Positions 1 through 5,565 of a DNA stretch of 10,213 nt are shown in pieces; the stretch's first letter is position 1, and the number at the start of each line of letters is the position of its first letter. A program made the position numbers and the translations under genes. Below the pieces are notes generated by a model. That model did not search any database and was not told the DNA's origin. It saw only the letters and a program-made list of their open reading frames with translations. The stretch is from an uncultured Clostridia bacterium (GTDB lineage Bacteria > Bacillota_A > Clostridia > Oscillospirales > Ruminococcaceae). The stretch spans positions 1 to 10,213 of the forward strand of contig CAMVPV010000017.1 in assembly GCA_947169455.1 (NCBI GenBank), given 5' to 3'.

Positions 1-8
1 ACTTTACT

Positions 9-28
9 CGCGGCTTACGCCGCGTTTT
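9..28. other. Short GC-rich hairpin near the left edge
   Basis: Six-base-pair stem CGCGGC/GCCGCG (9-14 with 19-24) around a 4-base loop. Read rightward it is followed by TTTT (25-28) and could be a weak intrinsic terminator for a gene ending left of the window. Read leftward the loop is GTAA, a GNRA tetraloop, which is typical of structured RNA. It lies about 40 bases into the transcript expected from the leftward promoter at 69-97. The two readings cannot be separated without the flanking sequence. Confidence 0.45.
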
Positions 29-68
29 ACGCTTAAGTTGTGGGTAGTGGTAATATAAATGCAGATAT

Positions 69-97
69 ATTATAGCATAATCGCTAAAATCTGTCAA
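69..97 (-). promoter_or_regulatory. Consensus leftward promoter (extended -10)
   Basis: On the minus strand there is a perfect TTGACA (97-92), a 17-base spacer and a perfect TATAAT (74-69), with TGC directly before the -10 box. An AT-rich tract (98-104) lies upstream of the -35 box like an UP element. Transcription should start near 62 and run off the left edge. About 60 bases of leader are visible and show no start codon with a ribosome site, so the product is unknown and could be a protein gene or a structured RNA. Confidence 0.75.
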
Positions 98-153
98 TAA
101 AAAAGTGTTTTCCGTAAAGCTCAGTGTTGATACAGAATTACTGCGGCGATCTA

Positions 154-182
154 TTGACAGCACAGAGGTGAAGTGCTATAAT
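154..182 (+). promoter_or_regulatory. Consensus rightward promoter for the GNAT gene
   Basis: Perfect TTGACA (154-159), 17-base spacer and perfect TATAAT (177-182), with TG at 174-175 making an extended -10. Transcription should start near 189. It is divergent from the leftward promoter at 69-97, with the two -35 boxes about 56 bases apart. The only gene downstream on this strand is the acetyltransferase starting at 327, giving an untranslated leader of about 138 bases. Confidence 0.8.
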
Positions 183-185
183 TGT

Positions 186-203
186 TTCCTGAACATACAG
201 GAA
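186..203 (+). promoter_or_regulatory. Palindrome at the transcription start
   Basis: TTCCTG (186-191) and CAGGAA (198-203) form a perfect six-base inverted repeat around a 6-base centre, overlapping the expected start of the GNAT transcript. It could be an operator for a dimeric repressor or a small 5'-end hairpin in the mRNA. No regulator gene is in the window, so the role is inference only. Confidence 0.3.
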
Positions 204-209
204 TATGGC

Positions 210-215
210 GGAGGG
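210..215 (+). promoter_or_regulatory. Displaced Shine-Dalgarno sequence of the GNAT gene
   Basis: GGAGGG is the only strong ribosome-binding sequence in the leader, yet it lies 111 bases before the GNAT start codon at 327. The ATG that directly abuts it (216) has zero spacing and would open only a 29-codon frame ending at 305. Deleting the inverted-repeat element with one TA copy joins GGAGGG to the GNAT ATG with an ideal 8-base spacer. I therefore read it as the ancestral ribosome site of the GNAT gene, separated by an insertion. Confidence 0.55.
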
Positions 216-222
216 ATGATAC

Positions 223-327
223 TATTACTTCGGCAATTATTTATCGATAAAATCAAATATAACATAAAGCTGTATCTATCGGAAAATGTTTTATGTTTAT
301 TATAGATATTTAATTGCCGAAGTAATA
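223..327. mobile_element. MITE-like element with TA target duplication
   Basis: A perfect 15-base inverted repeat, TTACTTCGGCAATTA (225-239) and its reverse complement (311-325), bounds a 101-bp AT-rich element with no coding capacity. TA flanks both sides (223-224 and 326-327), so the perfect match runs to 17 bases. Complementarity continues imperfectly inward, with 9 of the next 13 positions pairing, including TATC and ATAA blocks. Non-coding length, terminal inverted repeats and a TA duplication are the hallmarks of MITEs mobilised by IS630/Tc1-mariner transposases. No transposase is present here. The alternative is a native regulatory hairpin. The clean reconstruction of a ribosome site after excision favours insertion. 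Confidence 0.6.
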
Positions 328-761
328 TGTACTTCAGAACCGTTGATAATGCAGATATAGCTCAGCTTGCAAAAGCAATGTCACTGGCTTACTCTGATGA
401 GCCCTGGAATGAAAACTGGAGCGAAGAAAGAGCCGAGAAAAGGGTGCGGGCTATTCTGGGAAACTATCAGGCTGTCGGGCTTGCTGCTGTTGACGGCGGA
501 CAGATCATAGGCGGACTGCTCGGATTTGTGGCTCCGTATGCCGATGAAGACTTCTTCTTTGTGTCGGAGCTCTTTGTTATACCCGGACATAAGAAGCGGG
601 GGATCGGCAGACAGCTGCTGGCAGAGCTGGAAAAGATACTGAAAGAAAAAGCTGTCAGCGTCGTTCAGCTGATCTCCATTGAACACAACGAGACTTTCTA
701 CCGCAAGTGCGGTCTTGAAAAGGACAGCGTTTCTGTCCTGTACAGGCGGTTATCTGACTGA
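327..761 (+). CDS. GNAT-family N-acetyltransferase
   Basis: A 144-residue single-domain protein of the GCN5-related N-acetyltransferase fold, which moves an acetyl group from acetyl-CoA to an amine. The acetyl-CoA loop is visible as HKKRGIGR at residues 88-95, preceded by strand SELFVIP (80-86). The C-terminal ENETFYRKCGL-like segment (about 119-130, here HNETFYRKCGL) is the usual GNAT end motif. The N-terminal EPWNENW (25-31) resembles uncharacterised small GNATs. The substrate cannot be told; an antibiotic or other small amine is possible but unproven. The start at 327 is the first Met before the fold. It has only a weak GAAG (319-322) upstream, and its strong ribosome site lies beyond the inserted element. 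The gene is monocistronic, converges on larC, and is served by the promoter at 154-182. Confidence 0.88.
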   Translation: MYFRTVDNADIAQLAKAMSLAYSDEPWNENWSEERAEKRVRAILGNYQAVGLAAVDGGQIIGGLLGFVAPYADEDFFFVSELFVIPGHKKRGIGRQLLAELEKILKEKAVSVVQLISIEHNETFYRKCGLEKDSVSVLYRRLSD

Positions 762-801
762 AAAAAACGCCGCCCTCAGCTTATTACTCAGGCGAAGTAT
801 A

Positions 802-839
802 AATTGCCCCTGAGCGTTTCACAGCGCTCAGGGGCAATT
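802..839. terminator. Convergent hairpin between GNAT gene and larC
   Basis: A perfect 15-base-pair stem, AATTGCCCCTGAGCG (802-816) with its complement at 825-839, around an 8-base loop. It lies between two convergent genes, 40 bases after the GNAT stop and 58 bases beyond the larC stop, so it could end transcripts from both sides. Neither side has a clean T-run: the stem's own AATT end is the only U-rich part, followed by ATCTGTAT rightward and TATACTT leftward. Termination may therefore be moderate. The sequence at 840-897 holds nothing else I recognise. Confidence 0.65.
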
Positions 840-897
840 ATCTGTATGGTGATATCCACAGCATCCGGTACGCATTCCCGGAACAGCGCGCAGTATA

Positions 898-2097
898 TCA
901 CAGATTGAGCTTTTCGCGTATCTCCTGCAGACTTGTGCCGCATTTCTCCGCTATCGCCGCTATATCGTCAAATTCGGGCTTGCTGCGCGTTACGCCGTAT
1001 CCGCTGACGTTCTTGATATGTATCTCGCCGTGATCGGTATAGCATACCGATTCGCTGCGTTCAAGAACGAAACGTTCGCATACGGTCTGACGTATCCCGA
1101 TAGTTGAGGTGCAGCGGAATATCTCCTTCACAAGGCTGTCCCGCATATCCTCGCGGCAGATGACGGTCAGCAGCACTGCGGGGCGGTTCTTCTTCATATA
1201 TACCGGCGCAGTGAACACATCGAGCGCGCCCGCCGCGGACAGCTTTCCGACAGCAAAGCCGATATCCTCCGGTGTCATATCATCGATGTTGCATTTCAGT
1301 TCGACGACCTTTCCGGCATCGCTGCCGCTCTCGCCGAGAAACGCGCGCACGCAGTTGAGCTTCGGGAGTTCCTTTCTGCCGAAGCCGTAGCCCGTTTTTT
1401 CCATCCTCATAACGGGCATATCCCCGAAATCATCCGCAAAATACCTTATCAGCGCCGCTCCCGTGGGCGTACAGAGCTCACACTCTATACCGCTGCCGTA
1501 CATCGGTATGCCCCGCAGCAGATAAGCCGCGGCAGGTGCAGGAACGGGAAGTATCCCGTGCGCACAGCGGACATGGCCGCTCCCGACGTTCACGGGCGAA
1601 ACGATGACCTTTTCGGGCGATACCGTTTCCATAAGCAGGCACACGCCCACGATATCCGCAACTGCATCGAGCGTGCCGACCTCGTGGAAATGGATCTCCT
1701 CAACGGGCTGTCCGTGCGCATGGCTTTCCGCTTCTGCGAGCAGCTTATATACAGCGACCGCATCCGCGCGCACCTTTTCGGAAACATTGAGCCCGTTTAT
1801 CAGTTTTATGATATCCCCGAGCGAGCGATGTTCATGATGATGTCCGTGCTCATGTTCATGGTGATCTTCACCTTCATGCGCATCGCGGCTTTCCTCCTCC
1901 GCGCCGTTCACACGGACGTTCATCTGTGTGCCGTCGATGCCGCACTTTGATACGATCTGTGCGGATATTACCGTTTCCGGCAGTCCGAGTGAGTTTATGG
2001 TATGTATGAATTTCTCCCTGTCGCATAATTCCAGCAGTGCGGCTGTGAGCATATCGCCTGCCGCTCCCATGCTGCATTCAAGATAGAGTGTTCTCAT
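898..2097 (-). CDS. larC: Nickel-pincer cofactor nickel insertase LarC
   Basis: LarC is the CTP-dependent cyclometallase that inserts nickel into the dithiolated pyridinium mononucleotide made by LarB and LarE, finishing the NPN cofactor in the cytoplasm. At 399 residues it has full family length. Visible motifs are the N-terminal YLECSMGAAGDM (5-16), a histidine-rich linker (74-90) likely to hold nickel, FHEVGTLDAVADIVG (137-151), CTPTGAAL (209-216), the CTP-binding-domain motif NIDDMTPE (270-277), MKKNRP (301-306) and a C-terminal KPEFDD (373-378). In Lactiplantibacillus plantarum larC is split into two frames joined by programmed frameshifting; here it is one uninterrupted frame. Its ATG overlaps the larB stop as ATGA (2094-2097), which indicates translational coupling. 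It is the last gene of the operon. Confidence 0.95.
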   Translation of the reverse strand: MRTLYLECSMGAAGDMLTAALLELCDREKFIHTINSLGLPETVISAQIVSKCGIDGTQMNVRVNGAEEESRDAHEGEDHHEHEHGHHHEHRSLGDIIKLINGLNVSEKVRADAVAVYKLLAEAESHAHGQPVEEIHFHEVGTLDAVADIVGVCLLMETVSPEKVIVSPVNVGSGHVRCAHGILPVPAPAAAYLLRGIPMYGSGIECELCTPTGAALIRYFADDFGDMPVMRMEKTGYGFGRKELPKLNCVRAFLGESGSDAGKVVELKCNIDDMTPEDIGFAVGKLSAAGALDVFTAPVYMKKNRPAVLLTVICREDMRDSLVKEIFRCTSTIGIRQTVCERFVLERSESVCYTDHGEIHIKNVSGYGVTRSKPEFDDIAAIAEKCGTSLQEIREKLNL

Positions 2098-2852
2098 TTT
2101 CTGCCTCCCATGTGATTTATCATGCTTGCCTGATATGCTGCCCCGAATCCGTTGTCGATATTCACGACGCTCACGCCGCTCGCGCAGGAATTCAGCATAG
2201 ACAGCAGCGCGGACAATCCGCCGAATGATGCGCCGTATCCGACGCTTGTCGGCACTGCGATCACGGGACAGTCCGCAAGCCCCGCGATGACGCTCGCAAG
2301 CGCGCCCTCCATGCCCGCTATCGCTATAATAACGCCCGCGGACATTATCTCGTCGGTGTGCGAGAGCAGCCGGTGCAGCCCCGCTACCCCGACATCATAA
2401 AGCCGCACGACCTCATTTCCGAGTGTTTCCGCCGTGAATGCGGCTTCCTCGGCGACCGGCATATCGCTCGTGCCGCCTGTCGCGACGACTATCCTTCCGA
2501 TGCCGTCCGGAACAGGCTTTTCGCCTGTACGCGCTATCTTCCCCGCGGCATTGTATTCAAGCTGAAATACCGAACCGACAGCCGATGCTTTTTCAGCATC
2601 CAACCGGGTCATGAGGATATTCTCCTGACCGCTGTCCTTCATGGCTCTGCATATCCCGATCATCTGCTCCGCGGTCTTTCCTGCGCCGTATATCACCTCG
2701 GGCACGCCCTGCCGTATCCCGCGGTGAGTGTCCGGCTTGGCGAAACCGAGCTCCTCGAACGGCGCCCTTCGGAAATACAAAGCGGCTTCCTCTATCGGGA
2801 TATCGTGATCGGCGACCCTTTTCAGCACGGCATAGATATCGCCGTCATTCAT
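2094..2852 (-). CDS. larB: NPN cofactor carboxylase/hydrolase LarB
   Basis: LarB starts NPN cofactor synthesis: it carboxylates C5 of the pyridinium ring of nicotinic acid adenine dinucleotide and hydrolyses the phosphoanhydride, giving the biscarboxylic mononucleotide and AMP. The 252-residue length is normal. The N-terminal region (1-115) contains the family segment FEELGFAKPDTHRGIRQGVPEVIYGAGKT in overlapping parts around 32-60. The C-terminal half is PurE-like, with ATGGTSDMPVAEEA (124-137), AGMEGALASVIAGL (179-192), PTSVGYG (201-207) and the presumed catalytic Cys223 before GVSVVNIDNGFGA. The ATG at 2852 lies inside the end of the upstream membrane-protein gene (8-base overlap), with GAAAGG about 12 bases upstream, so translation is probably coupled to that gene. 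Confidence 0.95.
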   Translation of the reverse strand: MNDGDIYAVLKRVADHDIPIEEAALYFRRAPFEELGFAKPDTHRGIRQGVPEVIYGAGKTAEQMIGICRAMKDSGQENILMTRLDAEKASAVGSVFQLEYNAAGKIARTGEKPVPDGIGRIVVATGGTSDMPVAEEAAFTAETLGNEVVRLYDVGVAGLHRLLSHTDEIMSAGVIIAIAGMEGALASVIAGLADCPVIAVPTSVGYGASFGGLSALLSMLNSCASGVSVVNIDNGFGAAYQASMINHMGGRK

Positions 2853-3159
2853 GCTTGTTCAGCCTTTCGCGCACAACTCCGCGCGGATCCTTTATCATGA
2901 GCACAATGACCCATACGACCAGCGCCAGTGCGACAACGGAGAAGCCGAGGAACGTGTCGTTCAGCATATCAGCCGCTGCGGGAGAGAAATACTCCGCGCC
3001 GCTTTCGAGATATTCAACAACGGCATCTACCAGCCACATCAGCGAAGCTCCCCAGAACATATAGCAGAGCATACCTGTATTGAGCCTGCGCGCCTTTTCG
3101 CTCGCGTACCATATCACGGTGACGGTCACGGCGGCGAAAACAGCGATAAGGAGCGTCAT
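2845..3159 (-). CDS. Small three-helix membrane protein, lar operon (B)
   Basis: I do not recognise a named family. The 104-residue protein shows three hydrophobic segments: about 1-18, 30-50 and 69-89, followed by a basic tail (KDPRGVVRERL). The second helix carries YMFWGAS (33-39) and buried acids Asp45 and Glu49. It resembles the neighbouring 125-residue protein: WGAS here aligns with WGGS there, Asp45 with Glu57, Glu49 with His61, and both third helices contain a VW dipeptide and end near a K-x-PR or KDPR segment. It starts by ATGA overlap with that gene, and GGGAGGG stands just upstream as its ribosome site. Its place between larE and larB suggests a membrane role in nickel supply or in the pathway using the cofactor. 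That is inference; it has no resemblance I can see to the LarMNQO nickel transporter. Confidence 0.8.
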   Translation of the reverse strand: MTLLIAVFAAVTVTVIWYASEKARRLNTGMLCYMFWGASLMWLVDAVVEYLESGAEYFSPAAADMLNDTFLGFSVVALALVVWVIVLMIKDPRGVVRERLNKHE

Positions 3160-3533
3160 GTCTGTCCCTCCCCTGCTGCCGCACTGCGCGGCTTTATCAG
3201 CTTATCCGAAACGACGGCCATTCCGACCCATACCAGCGTCACCAGCACAGCCATCGCCACACCGGATGTCCCCATTTCCGCAAGCATCTCTGCGCGGTCA
3301 GCGGGGTCGGCGGCATTTGTGAGGAACGGGAAGAACGGCACCACCTCGCCGTGCCATACGTGCTCGAAGGCGAGAAGTCCCGAGCCGCCCCAGAGCATAC
3401 CGTTCAGCCAGCCTATCTTTTCGGAGAACCTTATCCCGTCCGTGCCGGACTTGCCGTTCTCCTTTGACTTTATGACCTTTGCAGCAACTGTAGTTATAAT
3501 TGCTTCACCAGCGGGTACCAGAAAACAAGCCAT
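3156..3533 (-). CDS. Small three-helix membrane protein, lar operon (A)
   Basis: Unrecognised 125-residue protein with three hydrophobic segments: about 2-21, 41-71 and 88-108. The first helix has a buried Glu10. The second contains MLWGGSG (46-52) and then FEHVWHGE (56-63), a cluster of two His and two Glu that could bind a metal ion. The final segment VLVTLVWVGMAVV (96-108) is followed by KLIKPR. It looks paralogous to the adjacent 104-residue protein, as though the two form a heteromeric pair. GGAGGT (3540-3545, reading leftward) sits 6 bases before the ATG, within the end of larE, and only 2 bases separate the genes. A metal-channel, metal-sensing or transport accessory role is possible but is inference from context. 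Confidence 0.82.
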   Translation of the reverse strand: MACFLVPAGEAIITTVAAKVIKSKENGKSGTDGIRFSEKIGWLNGMLWGGSGLLAFEHVWHGEVVPFFPFLTNAADPADRAEMLAEMGTSGVAMAVLVTLVWVGMAVVSDKLIKPRSAAAGEGQT

Positions 3534-3535
3534 AT

Positions 3536-4348
3536 CTATACCTCCGTTAATGTTTCGTTCATGCTGCCCGTGCGGTAGCCCTGCATATCAAGGCACACAT
3601 AGGCAAATCCTGCTTTTTTCAGTCCATAAGTGATCTTTTCACGGATATCCCTCCGCATTATCTCATCAAGCTGTTCCGGTGCAGCTTCTATGCGGGCAAT
3701 ATCCCCGTGGACACGCACCCGCGACTGCATGAACCCGAGCGAGTGCAGGAGTTCCTCCGCCTGTTCTATGCGGTGCAGCTTTTCCGCGGTTATCTCATCG
3801 CCGTAGGGTATGCGTGTCGCAAGGCAGGCGTAAGAGGGTCTGTCCCATGTGGGAAGTCCCATATCACGCGAAAGAGCGCGTATCTCATCTTTCGTGAAGC
3901 CGATATCCTTCAGCGGGCTTTTCACGCCGAGCTCGGTGACTGCCCTCATTCCGGGGCGGTGACCGCCCATATCATCGGCGTTCGTGCCCTCCGCAAGCTG
4001 TGAGAAACCGTTTGCGGCAGCTGCTGAAAGCATTTCCGCGAGGACTGCCTTCTTGCAGTGATAGCAGCGGTCGGGCGGGTTACGGACGAATGCGGGCATT
4101 TGCAGGATATCGACATCTATGATGATATGCTTTATGCCGTGCTGAGCACAGAATCTCCTTGCCGCGGAAAGCTCGCTCTTCGGGAGAGCGTGCGAATTTA
4201 CCGTGACAGCGGCGGCGCTGCCGTCCAGCGCATCCTGTGCCGCCTTCAGCAGGAAAGTCGAATCCACACCGCCCGAAAAAGCGACCGCCATATTTCCGTG
4301 CTTTTTCAGATATCCGAGCAGCGCTTCATATTTTTCGTTCCGCATCAT
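3536..4348 (-). CDS. larE: NPN cofactor sulfur transferase LarE
   Basis: LarE activates the carboxylates of the LarB product with ATP and replaces them with thiocarboxylates, giving the substrate for nickel insertion. At 270 residues it has family length. The PP-loop SGGVDS is at 25-30, followed by the AANH-type domain with EGTNADDMGGHRPG (120-133), SPLKDIGFTKDEIR (144-157) and PSYACLATR (171-179). Cys175 in that last motif matches the sulfur-donating cysteine (Cys176) of the L. plantarum enzyme. Cys95 and Cys98 in RCYHCK add a CxxC pair, so this may be the three-cysteine type thought to hold an iron-sulfur cluster and act catalytically rather than by sacrificing its own sulfur. The ATG overlaps the upstream stop by 4 bases; a second ATG follows directly and is an equally possible start. 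Confidence 0.95.
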   Translation of the reverse strand: MMRNEKYEALLGYLKKHGNMAVAFSGGVDSTFLLKAAQDALDGSAAAVTVNSHALPKSELSAARRFCAQHGIKHIIIDVDILQMPAFVRNPPDRCYHCKKAVLAEMLSAAAANGFSQLAEGTNADDMGGHRPGMRAVTELGVKSPLKDIGFTKDEIRALSRDMGLPTWDRPSYACLATRIPYGDEITAEKLHRIEQAEELLHSLGFMQSRVRVHGDIARIEAAPEQLDEIMRRDIREKITYGLKKAGFAYVCLDMQGYRTGSMNETLTEV

Positions 4349-5466
4349 TCCATCGTCTTTGCGATATCAGCGAGCAGCGCCCTTATCTGCAGGTGCTGGG
4401 GACAGGCATCCTCACACTGTCCGCATTCCAGACATTCGGATGCTTTTCCGCTCCCGCGCGTTGCGATGCTGTAAGCGCCCTTGCCGCCGTCCCAGCCGGG
4501 CTTGCGCACCTCTGCGTTCTTCACTGCGAATATCTCCGGGATAGCGATGCGCATCGGGCACCATTCCGTGCAGTAGCGGCAGCCGGTACACTTTATCGAA
4601 TCATCGTTCCTGTATTCCTCCAGCGCCGCTTCGATCACCTTGCGCTCGTTATCGTCAAGCGGTCTGAAGTTCCGCATATATGAAAGGTTGTCCTTCATCT
4701 GTGCAACGTTGGACATTCCCGAAAGCACGGTGATTATGCCGTCCATCGAAGCGACATAGCGTATCGCCCATGAAGCGAACGAAGCATCGGGGTCGGCTGC
4801 CTTGAAGATATCCTTCACGCCCTGAGGCGGGTCGGCGAGCGCGCCCCCCTTGACCGGTTCCATAACCGTAATGGGTTTTCCGTGACGTCGTGCGACCGCA
4901 TAGCATTCGCGCGCCGCAACGCCGGGGTTATCCCAGTCGGCATAGTTTATCTGCAGCTGGACGAGATCTGCCTCGGGGTGTTCGGTCAGCAGCTCATCGA
5001 GCATCTCAGGGTCGGAGTGGAAGGAAAATCCGAATTTTTTTATAAGACCCTTTGCCTTCTGTTCCTTTACGAAGTCCCATGCTTTATAATCGTCATACTT
5101 CTGTCTGTTGTTCCGCTGGAGCGCGTGCAGCAGGTAAAAATCGAAATATCCCGCGCCGGTGCGTTCAAGGCTGGTATAGAACTGCTGACGTGCGCTTTCT
5201 TCGTCGTGGGCAGCCCATGCGTTCAGCTTGGTGCAGAGCGTGAATTTTTCACGGGGGTAACGATCGACAAGTGCCTTTTTCGCAGCGGCCTCCGATTCGC
5301 CGTTGTCATACACATAGGCAGTGTCGAAATAGGTGCCGCCCGCTTCTATGAACAGATCTACCATTTCGCTTGTCTGTTCCACGTCAATTTTTCCGTCAGG
5401 GAGTTTGGGCAGCCGCATCAGCCCGAAGCCGAGCTTGAAAATGTCTTTTCCGAAATAATCGCTCAT
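4345..5466 (-). CDS. Aldo/keto reductase with two [4Fe-4S] motifs
   Basis: A 373-residue predicted oxidoreductase of the COG1453-type aldo/keto reductases. The TIM-barrel part (about 8-285) keeps the catalytic tetrad Asp48, Tyr53, Lys80 and His114, seen in FDTAYVY, CTKLNAW and LLHAL. The C-terminal part has two cysteine sets, CTGCRYCTEWCP (293-304) and CLECGQCEDACP (345-356), each able to bind a [4Fe-4S] cluster, so electrons probably come from or go to ferredoxin-like carriers. The substrate is unknown. It leads the lar operon: AGGAGGT (5471-5477, reading leftward) lies 4 to 5 bases before the ATG, and its stop overlaps larE. This context suggests a carbonyl or hydroxy-acid substrate linked to the nickel enzyme, or electron supply to LarE. 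Both are inference. Confidence 0.9.
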   Translation of the reverse strand: MSDYFGKDIFKLGFGLMRLPKLPDGKIDVEQTSEMVDLFIEAGGTYFDTAYVYDNGESEAAAKKALVDRYPREKFTLCTKLNAWAAHDEESARQQFYTSLERTGAGYFDFYLLHALQRNNRQKYDDYKAWDFVKEQKAKGLIKKFGFSFHSDPEMLDELLTEHPEADLVQLQINYADWDNPGVAARECYAVARRHGKPITVMEPVKGGALADPPQGVKDIFKAADPDASFASWAIRYVASMDGIITVLSGMSNVAQMKDNLSYMRNFRPLDDNERKVIEAALEEYRNDDSIKCTGCRYCTEWCPMRIAIPEIFAVKNAEVRKPGWDGGKGAYSIATRGSGKASECLECGQCEDACPQHLQIRALLADIAKTME

Positions 5467-5477
5467 AAATACCTCCT

Positions 5478-5492
5478 GAACAAAATTTGTTC
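5478..5492. promoter_or_regulatory. Palindromic operator candidate in the lar leader
   Basis: GAACAAA and TTTGTTC form a perfect 7-base inverted repeat around one central base, directly upstream of the AGGAGGT ribosome site of the first operon gene and downstream of the promoter. The size and symmetry fit a dimeric repressor of MarR or similar type. The half-site GAACAAA recurs inside the promoter spacer (5545-5551). No regulator gene is in the window. Confidence 0.45.
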
Positions 5493-5532
5493 TCCTGCCG
5501 GATATATAATTTGTCTATGCGGCATTGTATAT

Positions 5533-5561
5533 ATTATAGCATTATTTGTTCATTTTGTCAA
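5533..5561 (-). promoter_or_regulatory. Consensus promoter of the lar operon
   Basis: On the minus strand a perfect TTGACA (5561-5556), 17-base spacer and perfect TATAAT (5538-5533) preceded by TGC. Transcription should start near 5526, giving a leader of about 60 bases before the reductase ATG at 5466. The -35 box directly abuts the T-tract of the coaBC terminator. Confidence 0.82.
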
Positions 5562-5565
5562 CAAA
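5545..5565. promoter_or_regulatory. Second operator-like repeat over the lar -35 box
   Basis: TTTGTT (5545-5550) and AACAAA (5560-5565) form a six-base inverted repeat with a 9-base centre that covers the -35 box and part of the spacer. Its half-sites match those of the palindrome at 5478-5492. The region is A/T-rich, so chance is a real alternative. Confidence 0.3.

Noticed and set aside
216..305. 29-codon frame in the GNAT leader, with ATG next to GGAGGG
   Set aside because: The ribosome sequence has zero spacing to this ATG, the frame crosses the inverted-repeat element, and the peptide resembles nothing. It is kept only as an alternative in the hairpin finding.
105..305. 66-codon frame on the plus strand before the GNAT gene
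   Set aside because: It runs across a perfect promoter and the non-coding element, lacks a ribosome site, and shows no protein-like features.
1558..1950. Plus-strand frame with many His and Met codons opposite larC
   Set aside because: It is the mirror of the His-rich linker of larC and lies wholly inside that gene.
2851..3633. 260-codon plus-strand frame opposite the two membrane-protein genes
   Set aside because: The minus-strand frames have ribosome sites, stop-start overlaps with larE and larB and clear membrane helices. The plus-strand product is Pro/Ser/His-rich with no fold signs.
5501..5508. Second AT-rich -10-like sequence in the lar leader
   Set aside because: No -35 box at a suitable distance, and the full-consensus promoter at 5533-5561 explains expression.
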